Shown piece by piece: positions 1 through 8,108 of a stretch of 33,830 nucleotides of DNA. Every line of letters begins with the position of its first letter. The first letter of the stretch is position 1. The notes under the pieces were generated by a model. It was not told where the DNA came from. It was given only the letters and a program-made list of their open reading frames with translations, and made no database searches. The position numbers were made by a program, and so were the translations under genes. Origin of the DNA: Verrucomicrobiales bacterium (GTDB taxonomy: Bacteria; Verrucomicrobiota; Verrucomicrobiia; Limisphaerales; UBA9464); the NCBI GenBank assembly GCA_016793645.1, contig JAEUHD010000383.1, positions 1 to 33,830 of the forward strand, given 5' to 3'.

Positions 1-719
1 CGGACGTCCTCTCACCGACCGCGGCGCACCTCCACGCCAAAGGGGACCGCGCCGCGCTTCGGGACATGCTGATCGGAGGCATGCGCTACAGCGTCCTGCT
101 CGCCACCCCCCTGTACATTCTTTGCGCGGCCTACATGGACGGGCTCATCCGCATCCTGACCGGCGTGAAGGAACCGACGGCCGAAATGCAATGGGTCGGA
201 CAGCTCCTCCTATTCTGGCACTACTCCCTCGTCCTCACCCACTGGGTCTTCAAGCGGATGTTTCTCATGGCCGGACAGGAGCGCCGGATGATGCAGCAGG
301 GCGTGGCCGAAGCGGTGTGCAACCTCGCGCTCAGCATCTCCCTGACCTTGTGGTTGCGGAGCATCGTGGGGGTCGCCTTGGGATCCGTCCTCCCGACGGT
401 GCTTTTCGGATGGATCCTCCTCTGGGGATGGGCCTCCCACGAGGCAGGCCTTTCCCGCTGGGCGCTCTTCCGCCGGGTTGTGGTTCCGGCCTGGACCGGC
501 TGCCTGCCGATGATCGCCGCCGCCGCGGTATTGCGCCATCAGCCCTGGTGGCACAGTGGAAGCAACACCCTGCTCGTCCTGGCCGAAGGGTCGGCGGTCG
601 GTGCGGTGGGACTCGCGGGACTGTGGCGTTTCGGACTCGATCCGGAGGGACGTCATCGCCTCGTCGCCAAATTCGGAAGCCGGTTTCGCAGGGCGGCGCC
701 GGCCGCCACCACCCCATGA
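1..719 (+). CDS. Oligosaccharide flippase family protein (Wzx/MurJ-like), C-terminal part
   Basis: The reading frame is open from the window edge (codons start at base 3) and ends in TGA at 717-719, so the N-terminal half lies outside. The first visible residues read DVLSPTAAHLHAKGD and then RDML, a stretch typical of the middle of polysaccharide flippases. An in-frame ATG at 66 is unlikely to be the true start because family-like sequence precedes it. Several hydrophobic segments follow (around YSVLLATPLYILCAAY, LLLFWHYSLVL, SIVGVALGSVLPTVLF and LLVLAEGSAVGAVGLAGL), as expected for helices of this inner-membrane family. The family moves lipid-linked oligosaccharide across the inner membrane for exopolysaccharide or O-antigen assembly. 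The stop overlaps the ATG of the next glycosyltransferase gene (ATGA), supporting an operon. Confident as a polytopic transporter, less so for its substrate. Confidence 0.75.
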   Translation, partial: DVLSPTAAHLHAKGDRAALRDMLIGGMRYSVLLATPLYILCAAYMDGLIRILTGVKEPTAEMQWVGQLLLFWHYSLVLTHWVFKRMFLMAGQERRMMQQGVAEAVCNLALSISLTLWLRSIVGVALGSVLPTVLFGWILLWGWASHEAGLSRWALFRRVVVPAWTGCLPMIAAAAVLRHQPWWHSGSNTLLVLAEGSAVGAVGLAGLWRFGLDPEGRHRLVAKFGSRFRRAAPAATTP

Positions 720-1921
720 GCCGCGACCGGGTCCTCTATCTGGACGTGCCTTTTGAGCACGAGACCGGCGGCGACAAGAATCGCAGCCGCTTTCTGTGGT
801 CGGCATTGAACTCCGCGTTTGACGTCGACTGGGCACGAATCCTCCCCGCAAACGCCCCGTCCCCGCCGGAGACCGGGAACGGAATCCGTCCCGTGCTGAC
901 CTTGCGCAGCACCCGAAGCCCTTGGTGGGAGTCGGATTCCGTCTTTCGGTTTCCGGATCCGGAGCTCGAACACTTTCGGCAGCTCCTCACGCAACGAAAC
1001 TATGCCGCCGTCGTGACCCGGTTCCACGCGCCGTGGCACCTCGCCCGGGCCGCGTCCCAGCATCCCACCCGACCCGCCGTCGCCGTCGATCTCGACATGC
1101 TGTCCTCCCGCCTGGTGGGCCTGACATGGCAACAAGCCCCGTCCCTGCGCAACCGCTGGTTCCTCATGGAACGGATCAAGCTCGAACGCTGCGAGCGCGT
1201 CCTGATGCGGCATCGGTTCCTCGTGCTCCTGAGCAATCCCGAGGAACTCGCGGAGGTGCGACGGCGCGGCATCCCGCAGGAGCCTCCGTGCCGGTTGGAG
1301 GTCCTGCCCAACGTCATGCCGGGCTCCGACGGCGAATCCGAGAACGCTGCCGCTCCCCGGCGTCCGGCCATCCTCTTCTTTGGCAGCCTGAATTCCGCCG
1401 CCAACATGGATGCGTTCCGGCACCTCGTGGACGACCTGCTGCCGCGCCTCGCTCCCGCGCTCCGCCGATCGGGTGTGCGGATCGAGGTTGCGGGACGAAA
1501 TCCTCCCGCCTGGTTCGCGGAACGACTCCGGAGTCCCGACGGGGATCTGGTGTCCCTGGTGGGCGGGGTGCCGTCCATGGACCGGGCCATTCGTGAATCC
1601 CGATTTGTCCTCCTTCCGCTCCGCGTCGCCTCAGGAACCCGAACCCGCATTCTGGAGGCGGCCGCGGCCGGCCGGGCGGTGGTGACCACGCCCATCGGCG
1701 CGGAGGGAATTGACGTGGGTGAGGACGCCGCCATCGCCGCAACAACGGACCACCTGGTCGACGCGGTCACACGCTGGATCGAGCACCCCGCGAAAGCGGA
1801 TGCCCTCGGACTTCGCCTTCAGCAACGATGCCAGGCGCGATACTCGCCCACCCGCGTGGGCGGCGACTTGACCCAACTCCTCTCCGCGTGGATTGGCGAA
1901 CGGAAGAAGGCGGAACACTGA
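716..1921 (+). CDS. Glycosyltransferase, GT4-type (GT-B fold)
   Basis: A 401-residue protein starting at the ATG that overlaps the flippase stop. The frame is open further upstream, but that part only shadows the flippase gene. The C-terminal half has the glycosyl transferase group 1 pattern: a Rossmann start ILFFGSLNSAANMDA, then IEVAGRNPP, then the nucleotide-sugar region LLPLRVASGTRTRILEAAAAG followed by a TTPIGAEGID segment. In this family the acidic residue of the R-I-L-E motif contacts the donor sugar. The N-terminal half starts RVLYLDVPFEHETGGDKNR, close to the acceptor-domain start of related sugar transferases. It probably adds a sugar to a lipid-linked exopolysaccharide repeat on the cytoplasmic side. 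Donor and acceptor cannot be read from the sequence. The next gene follows after 3 bases. Confidence 0.85.
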   Translation: MSRDRVLYLDVPFEHETGGDKNRSRFLWSALNSAFDVDWARILPANAPSPPETGNGIRPVLTLRSTRSPWWESDSVFRFPDPELEHFRQLLTQRNYAAVVTRFHAPWHLARAASQHPTRPAVAVDLDMLSSRLVGLTWQQAPSLRNRWFLMERIKLERCERVLMRHRFLVLLSNPEELAEVRRRGIPQEPPCRLEVLPNVMPGSDGESENAAAPRRPAILFFGSLNSAANMDAFRHLVDDLLPRLAPALRRSGVRIEVAGRNPPAWFAERLRSPDGDLVSLVGGVPSMDRAIRESRFVLLPLRVASGTRTRILEAAAAGRAVVTTPIGAEGIDVGEDAAIAATTDHLVDAVTRWIEHPAKADALGLRLQQRCQARYSPTRVGGDLTQLLSAWIGERKKAEH

Positions 1922-1924
1922 CCC

Positions 1925-2809
1925 ATGAGCGACCCGTTCGTCAGCATCATCATGCGGTCGTACAACGAGGGCTGGGCGCTCCGGGAAACCTTGCCGGCCC
2001 TCCGGTCCCAGGACCACTCCGCCTGGGAATTGATCGTCATCGATTCGGGCTCCACCGACGGCTCGGTGGAACTCATTCGCGCCGCCAGGCCCGCCCACCT
2101 CGTCCAGATCACCCCAGCCGAATACAATCCCAGCCGGGTGATGAACCACGGCATGCGGCTCGCGCGATCCCCGTTCGCGATTTTCCTGAATGCGGACGCC
2201 ACCCCGCAGGGTTCCGGATGGCTCCGCCCCCTGGTGACCGCGCTGCAGGATCCCGCCGTGGCCGCCTGTTTTGGACGGCAGATTCCCCGCCCCGATTGTG
2301 AAGCGGTGTACGCCTGTGACTACGACCGTTGCTTTGGTCCCCACCGGGAATCCGCAACCTGGGATCATTTCTTCAGCATGGTCAGCAGCGGATTGCGACG
2401 GGACGTCTGGGAGCGGCGCGGATTTCGGGAGGACCTTCAGTACGCCGAGGATGACGAATACACCCGATGGTGCCGCGCGTCCGGCTATCGGGTGGAGTAC
2501 GTCGCCGACTCCACCGTCATGCACTCCCACAACTACACCGCCGCACAGGCCCGAAAGCGTTCCGCGGGGGACGCCCGGGCCATGGCCGCCACGTGGCCGG
2601 GCACGGAGTCCGACTTTGGGTTTTTCCGAACCGTTCTGCTCGGGTGGGTGCGCGACCTGCGCAAGGACGTCCGCTTCTGCCTCCGGGAACGGCGCCTCGG
2701 GGAACTCCCGCATGCGGCGCGCATCCGATGGGCACAGCGTTGCGGGCGCCTGGAGGGATTCCGAAAGGGATGGCGTGATTATCGACGACCCGGAGGGACC
2801 CATCCATGA
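1925..2809 (+). CDS. Glycosyltransferase family 2 (rhamnosyltransferase-like)
   Basis: A 294-residue GT-A protein. The N-terminus VSIIMRSYNEGWALRETLPAL is the classic GT2 start, followed by VIDSGSTDGS (nucleotide contact) and NADATP in the place of the metal-binding DxD-type motif. Further on, W-E-R-R-G-F-R-E-D-L and AEDDEYTRWCR give the acidic 'ED' catalytic-base region usual for this family. The C-terminal about 70 residues are basic and may contact the membrane. It starts 3 bases after the preceding glycosyltransferase and its stop overlaps the next ATG, so translation is probably coupled. The likely role is transfer of an activated sugar during exopolysaccharide repeat-unit assembly. The sugar is unknown. 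Confidence 0.9.
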   Translation: MSDPFVSIIMRSYNEGWALRETLPALRSQDHSAWELIVIDSGSTDGSVELIRAARPAHLVQITPAEYNPSRVMNHGMRLARSPFAIFLNADATPQGSGWLRPLVTALQDPAVAACFGRQIPRPDCEAVYACDYDRCFGPHRESATWDHFFSMVSSGLRRDVWERRGFREDLQYAEDDEYTRWCRASGYRVEYVADSTVMHSHNYTAAQARKRSAGDARAMAATWPGTESDFGFFRTVLLGWVRDLRKDVRFCLRERRLGELPHAARIRWAQRCGRLEGFRKGWRDYRRPGGTHP

Positions 2810-3990
2810 GTGCGCGCCGATTCACCCTGGATGGAAGTGATGCCCTCGAGACGTACCTCGAGGAGCTTTGCGGAAAAGTCCGCGAGGGGATCCGCCAATT
2901 GATACCGGCTGATCGACTCGACGCGGTCCTGCTGGGCGGCGGTTACGGACGCGGCGAAGGCGGGGTCCTGCGAACCCCTGCTGGCGACCGTCCCTACAAT
3001 GATCTGGAGTCCTTCGTATTCGTCCGGGGAAACGCGCTGCTCGCCGAACGGCAGTTCCACGGACCGCTGCACGCCCTCGGCGAGCAGCTTTCCCAGGGTA
3101 CCGGTCTCGAGGTCGAATTCAAGGTGCTCACCCTGGAACGGCTTCGCCGGAGTCCGACAACGATGTTCTACTACGACCTCGTCCTCGGACACCGGTGCCT
3201 GGTCGGGGACGAGTCCGTGCTCGCGGGCTGCGACCACCACCGCGACGCCTCGCGAATTCCGCTGCATGAGGCGACCCGCCTGTTGATGAATCGCTGTTCC
3301 GGACTGCTCTTTTCCCTCGAGCGTCTGGAACGGGAATCCTTCGGCCCCGAAGAAGCGGATTTCGTCGGGAGGAACCTTTCCAAGGCACAGCTCGCCTTTG
3401 GAGACGTCCTGGTCACGTCCGCCGGGCTCTACCACTGGAGTTGCCGGGAGCGTCACGAACGGCTGCGGAATCTGGTGACGGGTTCCACCCCGAGCCTGTT
3501 CCCAGGTCCGGATCGGGCGCGCATCGGTGCGGACCTTTTGGCGCAGCACCGCGAGGGGGTGGAGTTCAAGCTGCATCCTGTTCGGTCCACGCTGTCCCGG
3601 GAGGAACTGGGGGAGCGTCATCGTCAACTCGCCTCCCTCGGTCTCCAGCTCTGGCTGGCGCTCGAGGGCCGCCGATTGGGCTCCGCGTTCCCGACGGCCG
3701 ACGCCTATTTTGGCTGGCCAGGGGACAAATGCCCGGAAACACCCGGTCTGAGGAATCGTCTCGTCAATCTACGCGCCTTCGGGCCTCGGGCGCTCCTGCA
3801 ATCCGGGTCCGGACGCCACCCCCGGGAGCGGCTCCTGAATTCCCTCCCCGGACTCCTCTGGTTGCGGAGTCGTTCGTCGTCAATGCACCCCCAGGGGTTG
3901 CGCCGCCTCCAGCGCGATCTCGCCACCGACGCCACCGACTTTCCCGGCCTGGTCAGCGCCTACGCACGGCTGTGGAGCCGATTCAATTAA
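2806..3990 (+). CDS. Nucleotidyltransferase-like protein in exopolysaccharide cluster
   Basis: A 394-residue protein with no named function that I recognise. Residues 44-53 read GGGYGRGEGG, followed by PYNDLESFVFV with Asp66 and Glu68 two apart, and a later acidic strand LEVEFKVLT. This glycine-rich loop plus D-x-[DE] plus third acidic strand is the active-site layout of the polymerase-beta nucleotidyltransferase superfamily. The remainder is mostly helical and basic, with no transmembrane segment and no signal peptide, so it should be cytosolic. The ATG overlaps the stop of the GT2 gene (ATGA). It could nucleotidylate a sugar phosphate, a protein or a small molecule, or be an inactive relative. 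The fold assignment rests on motif reading; the substrate is unknown. Confidence 0.65.
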   Translation: MSARRFTLDGSDALETYLEELCGKVREGIRQLIPADRLDAVLLGGGYGRGEGGVLRTPAGDRPYNDLESFVFVRGNALLAERQFHGPLHALGEQLSQGTGLEVEFKVLTLERLRRSPTTMFYYDLVLGHRCLVGDESVLAGCDHHRDASRIPLHEATRLLMNRCSGLLFSLERLERESFGPEEADFVGRNLSKAQLAFGDVLVTSAGLYHWSCRERHERLRNLVTGSTPSLFPGPDRARIGADLLAQHREGVEFKLHPVRSTLSREELGERHRQLASLGLQLWLALEGRRLGSAFPTADAYFGWPGDKCPETPGLRNRLVNLRAFGPRALLQSGSGRHPRERLLNSLPGLLWLRSRSSSMHPQGLRRLQRDLATDATDFPGLVSAYARLWSRFN

Positions 3991-4043
3991 CCCATGCCTG
4001 AAAGCATCCCCACTTCCATCCGCTGGAATCCCTGAACCCCGGC

Positions 4044-4057
4044 GCACCGGCCGGTGC
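4044..4057. repeat. 14-bp perfect palindrome in intergenic gap
   Basis: GCACCGG followed directly by CCGGTGC, in the 120-bp gap between the nucleotidyltransferase-like gene and the pyruvyl transferase gene. It could be an operator or simply a chance GC-rich palindrome. There is no T-run after it, so it is not an intrinsic terminator. Confidence 0.4.
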
Positions 4058-4110
4058 CACCGGACATCCACAATCCATCCCCCCATTTTCAACCCTGATT
4101 CATTCCGCCC

Positions 4111-5355
4111 ATGAAGACCATCATCACCGGCGTCACCAGCTTCCGAAACCACGGGGTCGAGGCACTGGTCACCACCCTCATCGAACAGCTCCGGGCCCGC
4201 CTCCCCCAGCCGGAATTTCTCGTGCTGGACCGCGGACCGGAATTCGACGCCTCCCGGGTCCGGGAGACGGACGTCCGCTTCCTGCAGGATCAGACGGCCA
4301 AACCGCACTTCAGCACGCGGCTGCGGGCGATGATCCTCAAGCTGTCGAACCAGGTCGGGGCCCTCGCGCGGGAATACCAGGCCACCCTGGGCGAGTTCCA
4401 AACCGCGGACCTGGTGGTTGCGACGGGCGGGGATGTCTTCGCGTCCGAGTATGGGCATCGATCCCTGCTGTCCCACCTGGCCCCGCTGCAGGTCGCCCAG
4501 AAACTCGGGACGCCGTTCTTCTTCGCCGCCCATTCCATCGGCCCCTTCAAGTCGGCCGCAGACCGCAAGGCATTCCTCGCGGTGGCCCAGGACGCCGCGG
4601 GCATCAGCGTCCGCGAGGGCAAGTCCTACGACTATGTCACCCGCGAACTCGGGCTGCCGACGGACCGGGTGGCGCACACCGCCGATGCCGCATTCCTCCT
4701 GAAGATCCCCGCCCCGGACCGCCTGGCCCGTCTCCGGGCGTATCATGGCTTCACGGGTTCCCGCCCCGTCATCGCGCTCACCCCGAGCCAGGCCATCTGC
4801 AATTGGATGAACTCCGACTACGACCAGCACTTCCGGACCTGGTGCGCCGTGGTGGACATGCTCCTGCGCGAACTCGACGCCGGACTCATCTTCGTTCCCC
4901 ACGTTCAGGAAATCTCCCCCAAGAACGACGACCGGGTCCTGGCCACGGAACTGGTCCGGCACTTCAACTTCGACCCACGCCTGCAGATTGCGGGCGGCGA
5001 CTACTCCGCGTCGGAGTTCAAGGGGATCATCAGCCAGTGCGACATGGTGGTCTCGGAGCGGATGCACTCCTGCATCGCCGGACTCTCCAGCGCCGTGTGC
5101 ACGGTCGCGATTGGATACTCCGTCAAAGCCGAGGGAATCCTCGGCGACCTGTTTGAACCCGAACAGATCCGCGACGGCCTGCTTCTGCCGGTGAAGGACT
5201 TTCTCGATCCCGCCTTTGCCTGCGAGAAGGTCCGCAGGGCCTGGGGCATGCGCCAGGCCGTGAAGGCCCGTTTGGAGGAGCGGCTCCCGGCCGTCCGTCA
5301 AAAGGCGGCCCGAACATTTGACCTGATCGCCGAGCGCGTGATGCACGGCCGGTGA
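4111..5355 (+). CDS. Polysaccharide pyruvyl transferase family protein
   Basis: A 414-residue protein related to the CsaB/WcaK group, which transfers pyruvate from PEP onto sugars of surface polysaccharides; some relatives have other roles. It begins with a glycine-containing start (TGVTSFRNHGVEALV), has LVVATGGDVFASEYG in the middle, and the family signature near the C-terminus: MVVSERMHSCIAGLSSAV followed by IGYSVKAEGIL. The S-E-R-M-H-S and Y-S-x-K elements are the conserved active-site region. No membrane segment is seen, so it is probably cytosolic. It follows the glycosyltransferase genes after 120 bp and may have its own promoter. No Shine-Dalgarno sequence is visible before the ATG. 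Its end is only 10 bp from the end of the convergent HEAT-repeat gene. Confidence 0.85.
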   Translation: MKTIITGVTSFRNHGVEALVTTLIEQLRARLPQPEFLVLDRGPEFDASRVRETDVRFLQDQTAKPHFSTRLRAMILKLSNQVGALAREYQATLGEFQTADLVVATGGDVFASEYGHRSLLSHLAPLQVAQKLGTPFFFAAHSIGPFKSAADRKAFLAVAQDAAGISVREGKSYDYVTRELGLPTDRVAHTADAAFLLKIPAPDRLARLRAYHGFTGSRPVIALTPSQAICNWMNSDYDQHFRTWCAVVDMLLRELDAGLIFVPHVQEISPKNDDRVLATELVRHFNFDPRLQIAGGDYSASEFKGIISQCDMVVSERMHSCIAGLSSAVCTVAIGYSVKAEGILGDLFEPEQIRDGLLLPVKDFLDPAFACEKVRRAWGMRQAVKARLEERLPAVRQKAARTFDLIAERVMHGR

Positions 5356-5365
5356 CTTCCCCGGC

Positions 5366-6058
5366 CTACTCCAGGTCGCCCGGTTCCACCGGGCGATGCC
5401 GGGCGGCCTCGCGGACCGAGGACACCTGGTCCGCCTGAAGCCGGCCCAGGAGTCGTTCCACCTCCGGGTCCCCGGGCCGCATGCCAGCGACCGCGAGCGC
5501 CACCTGGGATCGGACGGCGGGATCGGCATCCTCCGCCAATCGTTCCAGCAGGGGCAGCAGGGTTTTCGGGACCGGAAGGTCTGCACCGGCAAACTGGACG
5601 GCAAAGGCGCGGTTGGCTCCCCGGGGATCGAGGGCGGCCTCGAGCAACGCCATCCGGATCGCGGGCATCTTCGGCATTTCAATCAGGGCGGGTCCGAGGG
5701 TGATCGCTCGGTCCCGGGCTCCCGGGATTCGCGGCAGCACGACCCGCATGGACGGCGGCATCCGGCGTCGGAACCGGTCCCACGCCCGGAGCCAGGCGGA
5801 CTCGGGCCGCGTAAAGGACCGGACCATCACCCGCTGTCCCTCATACGACAGGGGCCAATCCGGAAGGCGGGCCGTATCCGCGGCGCGCACCCGGAGGAAA
5901 TCCCGAACCCACCGGTTCGCCTCCCGCTCCGCCGGGGACGACCACTGGCTCCAGCACAGGGCGCCCGCCACCGCCACCAGGAGGCCCGTCACCAGGCCAC
6001 CGAACACCCGCCTTCGGCGGGTCCCCGCCCGCAGGCCGCCGGTTTCCCCCGCACTCAT
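5366..6058 (-). CDS. Membrane-anchored HEAT-repeat protein
   Basis: A 230-residue protein with a short arginine-rich N-terminus, a single hydrophobic segment at about residues 18-37 (FGGLVTGLLVAVAGALCW) and an otherwise soluble body. It is probably anchored in the inner membrane with the body outside the cytoplasm. The C-terminal part has HEAT-like helical repeats (LLERLAEDADPAVRSQVALA, then LLGRLQADQVSSVREAA), which normally serve as protein-binding scaffolds. Its ATG overlaps the stop of the upstream phosphodiesterase gene (ATGA), so the two are probably translated together. I recognise no specific family. A role in scaffolding or sensing at the envelope is a guess. Confidence 0.7.
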   Translation of the reverse strand: MSAGETGGLRAGTRRRRVFGGLVTGLLVAVAGALCWSQWSSPAEREANRWVRDFLRVRAADTARLPDWPLSYEGQRVMVRSFTRPESAWLRAWDRFRRRMPPSMRVVLPRIPGARDRAITLGPALIEMPKMPAIRMALLEAALDPRGANRAFAVQFAGADLPVPKTLLPLLERLAEDADPAVRSQVALAVAGMRPGDPEVERLLGRLQADQVSSVREAARHRPVEPGDLE

Positions 6059-6846
6059 CCGGCGGCGGGAAGCGGCTCGGAAATCCGGACGATCCCGCGG
6101 GCACGTCCGGTCGTCTCATCCAGGTCCAGGACGCATCCGTGCAGGAGGATGCGCGAGTCACACACGCCAAATTTCTGCGGCGTGTGCCGGAGAAACCGTT
6201 CCACGATCGGACGCCACTCGCGCCCCAGCACTCCGTCGTGTCCCCCGGTGAACCCCGCGTCGGTCAGACAGGCGGTTCCACCCGGAAGGATCCGTTCGTC
6301 GGCGGTCTGCACATGGGTGTGGGTTCCGATCACCGCACTGACCCTGCCGTCCAGATGCCAGCCGAGCGCAATCTTCTCCGAGGTCGCCTCGGCGTGAAAA
6401 TCCACCAGGATCACCGGAGTGCGGCTCCGGGCCTGCTCCGCGAGGGCCGCGCCGACCACGAACGGATTTTCCAGCGCCGCCATGAAGGTCCGCCCCTGGA
6501 GATTCATCACCGCCAGCGGCGCGACCCCCGGCTTCTCGACGACGGTGAGGCCGCGTCCCGAGACACCCTCCGGATAATTTGCCGGACGGAGGAAGCGGGG
6601 TTCCGAGGCCAGCAACGTGACGGTGTCCTTCTGGTCCCACAGATGGTCTCCCGACGTGATGAGATCCGCCCCCGCCTCAAAGATCTCCCGGGCGGTTCCC
6701 AGGGTGATGCCCGCGCCTCCCGCGGAATTCTCCCCGTTGGCGACCACGTAGTCGAGCGCATGCCGTTCCCTCAGGATCGGCACCAATTGGCGGACCGCCC
6801 GTCTCCCGGGCTCACCCACGATATCGCCAATGAAAAGCACCTTCAC
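6055..6846 (-). CDS. YmdB-like metallophosphoesterase (TIGR00282 family)
   Basis: With the GTG at 6846 this is 263 residues, almost the length of Bacillus YmdB, a cyclic-nucleotide phosphodiesterase. That start is chosen because the family begins at K-V-L-F-I-G-D-I-V-G. The frame stays open to an ATG at 6927, but that adds 27 residues the family lacks. Metal ligands visible are Asp8 (GDIVG), Glu39-Asn40 (NGENSAG), His151 (DFHAE), and His176 and His178 (GTHTHVQTADERIL). Position 67, normally the Asn of a GNH motif, is Asp here (SGDHLWDQKD). The family hydrolyses 2',3'- or 3',5'-cyclic nucleotides in the cytoplasm and affects RNA turnover and biofilm formation in Bacillus. Downstream is the coupled HEAT-repeat gene. 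Confidence 0.88.
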   Translation of the reverse strand: MKVLFIGDIVGEPGRRAVRQLVPILRERHALDYVVANGENSAGGAGITLGTAREIFEAGADLITSGDHLWDQKDTVTLLASEPRFLRPANYPEGVSGRGLTVVEKPGVAPLAVMNLQGRTFMAALENPFVVGAALAEQARSRTPVILVDFHAEATSEKIALGWHLDGRVSAVIGTHTHVQTADERILPGGTACLTDAGFTGGHDGVLGREWRPIVERFLRHTPQKFGVCDSRILLHGCVLDLDETTGRARGIVRISEPLPAAG

Positions 6847-7007
6847 GACTGCGAGAGTGAATGCCGCCACGATTCCGCACAAGGCCAAGGCGGGACGTCG
6901 GCCACGGTGCGGGGAACGGAAGCGCACGGTTCCCGGACGTCACCGCCCGACCCGCGTTTCGCGCTTTTTTCCTTGGGACGCCGGCACGACTTCTGAAAGC
7001 TGGGTCC

Positions 7008-8015
7008 ATGCACCTCCGTCTGCTCCTTCTGTTGCTCCTGGCCGCGCGCACCCTTGGGGCGCCCGCCGATGACATGGCGTCCGCCGCCAAAACGTTCCTT
7101 GCGGCGCTGACTCCGAAACAAAAGACGAAGGCGGCCTTTGTCTTTGAATCCCCCGAACGCGAGAACTGGCACTTCATTCCCAAGGAGCGGAATGGGCTGC
7201 CCCTGAAGGAAATGTCCGCCGCCCAGCGCCATCTCGCCTACGCCCTGCTCAGTTCCGGCTTGAGCCAAAGTGGCTACGGCAAGGCCGTTACGATCATGAG
7301 TCTGGAGCAGATCCTCCAGGACCTGGAGGGACCCAATCGCAAGTTTCCACGCGACCCGGAGCTGTACTTCGTCAGCGTGTTCGGCGAACCCGGTCCGAAG
7401 GGCGGCTGGGGCTGGCGGGTGGAAGGTCACCACCTCTCCGTCAATTTCACCCTGCTCGACGGTGCCGTCGTCGCGGGTACGCCCAGTTTCATGGGAACCA
7501 ATCCAGCCGAGGTTCGGACGGGCGGACGAGCGGGTCTCCGGGTGCTGGGAACCGAGGAGGATCTGGCCCGGACCCTGGTTCGTTCCCTCAATGACGATCA
7601 ACGCCGTCAGGCCGTCGTCCAACCCAAGGCCCCGGATGACATCCTGACGGTCGCCGCGGCCGTCGCGGACATCGGCGCAGCCAAGGGGCTCCGGTTCTCG
7701 GACATGAACGCGGATCAGAAGGACCTTGTCCGGAACATCGTCAATGCATACGTGGGACGTCTTCGCGGCGAACTTGCCACGGCCGATTTGAAGGCGATCG
7801 AGGCTGCAGGACTCGACCCCGTCGTGTTCGCCTGGGCGGGCGGACTGGAACGCGGCCAGGGACATTACTATCGGATCCACGGGCCCACGTTCCTTCTGGA
7901 GTACGACAACACCCAGAACGACGCCAACCATGTCCATGCGGTCTGGCGCGAATTCAAGGGCGACTTCGGACGGGACGTGCTCGGGGACCACCTCAAGGCC
8001 GCCCACGGGAAGTAG
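7008..8015 (+). CDS. Secreted DUF3500 domain protein
   Basis: A 335-residue protein with a clear signal peptide: MHLRLLLLLLLAARTLGAPA, with cleavage likely after the ALA/GAPA region. The mature part matches the DUF3500 pattern: W-x-F-I-P at the start, a W-G-W-R-V-E-G-H-H-L-S-V-N-F-T core, then FMGTNPAEVRTG and GLRVLGTEEDLAR, and a C-terminal Y-x-R-I-H-G-P-x-x-L-L-E-Y-D-N-T-Q-N-D-A-N-H-V-H segment. The family is exported and its biochemical function is unknown; the paired histidines and acidic residues hint at metal binding but prove nothing. The start at 7008 is chosen because the signal peptide begins there. The frame stays open further upstream without family-like sequence. It is divergent from the YmdB-like gene. 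Confidence 0.85.
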   Translation: MHLRLLLLLLLAARTLGAPADDMASAAKTFLAALTPKQKTKAAFVFESPERENWHFIPKERNGLPLKEMSAAQRHLAYALLSSGLSQSGYGKAVTIMSLEQILQDLEGPNRKFPRDPELYFVSVFGEPGPKGGWGWRVEGHHLSVNFTLLDGAVVAGTPSFMGTNPAEVRTGGRAGLRVLGTEEDLARTLVRSLNDDQRRQAVVQPKAPDDILTVAAAVADIGAAKGLRFSDMNADQKDLVRNIVNAYVGRLRGELATADLKAIEAAGLDPVVFAWAGGLERGQGHYYRIHGPTFLLEYDNTQNDANHVHAVWREFKGDFGRDVLGDHLKAAHGK

Positions 8016-8108
8016 GGGTTGCGGCTGGCGGATGACCGCGAGGCCCCCGGCAACCATTCCCGACTTCCGGCTTCTCACCCCGCGCGGCCTGCCTAGGCTC
8101 TCGCGCGC

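Noticed and set aside
3880..5682. 600-codon open frame on the minus strand through the pyruvyl transferase gene
   Set aside because: Antisense to a well-supported family protein; its translation shows no domain and GC-rich DNA often leaves such frames open.
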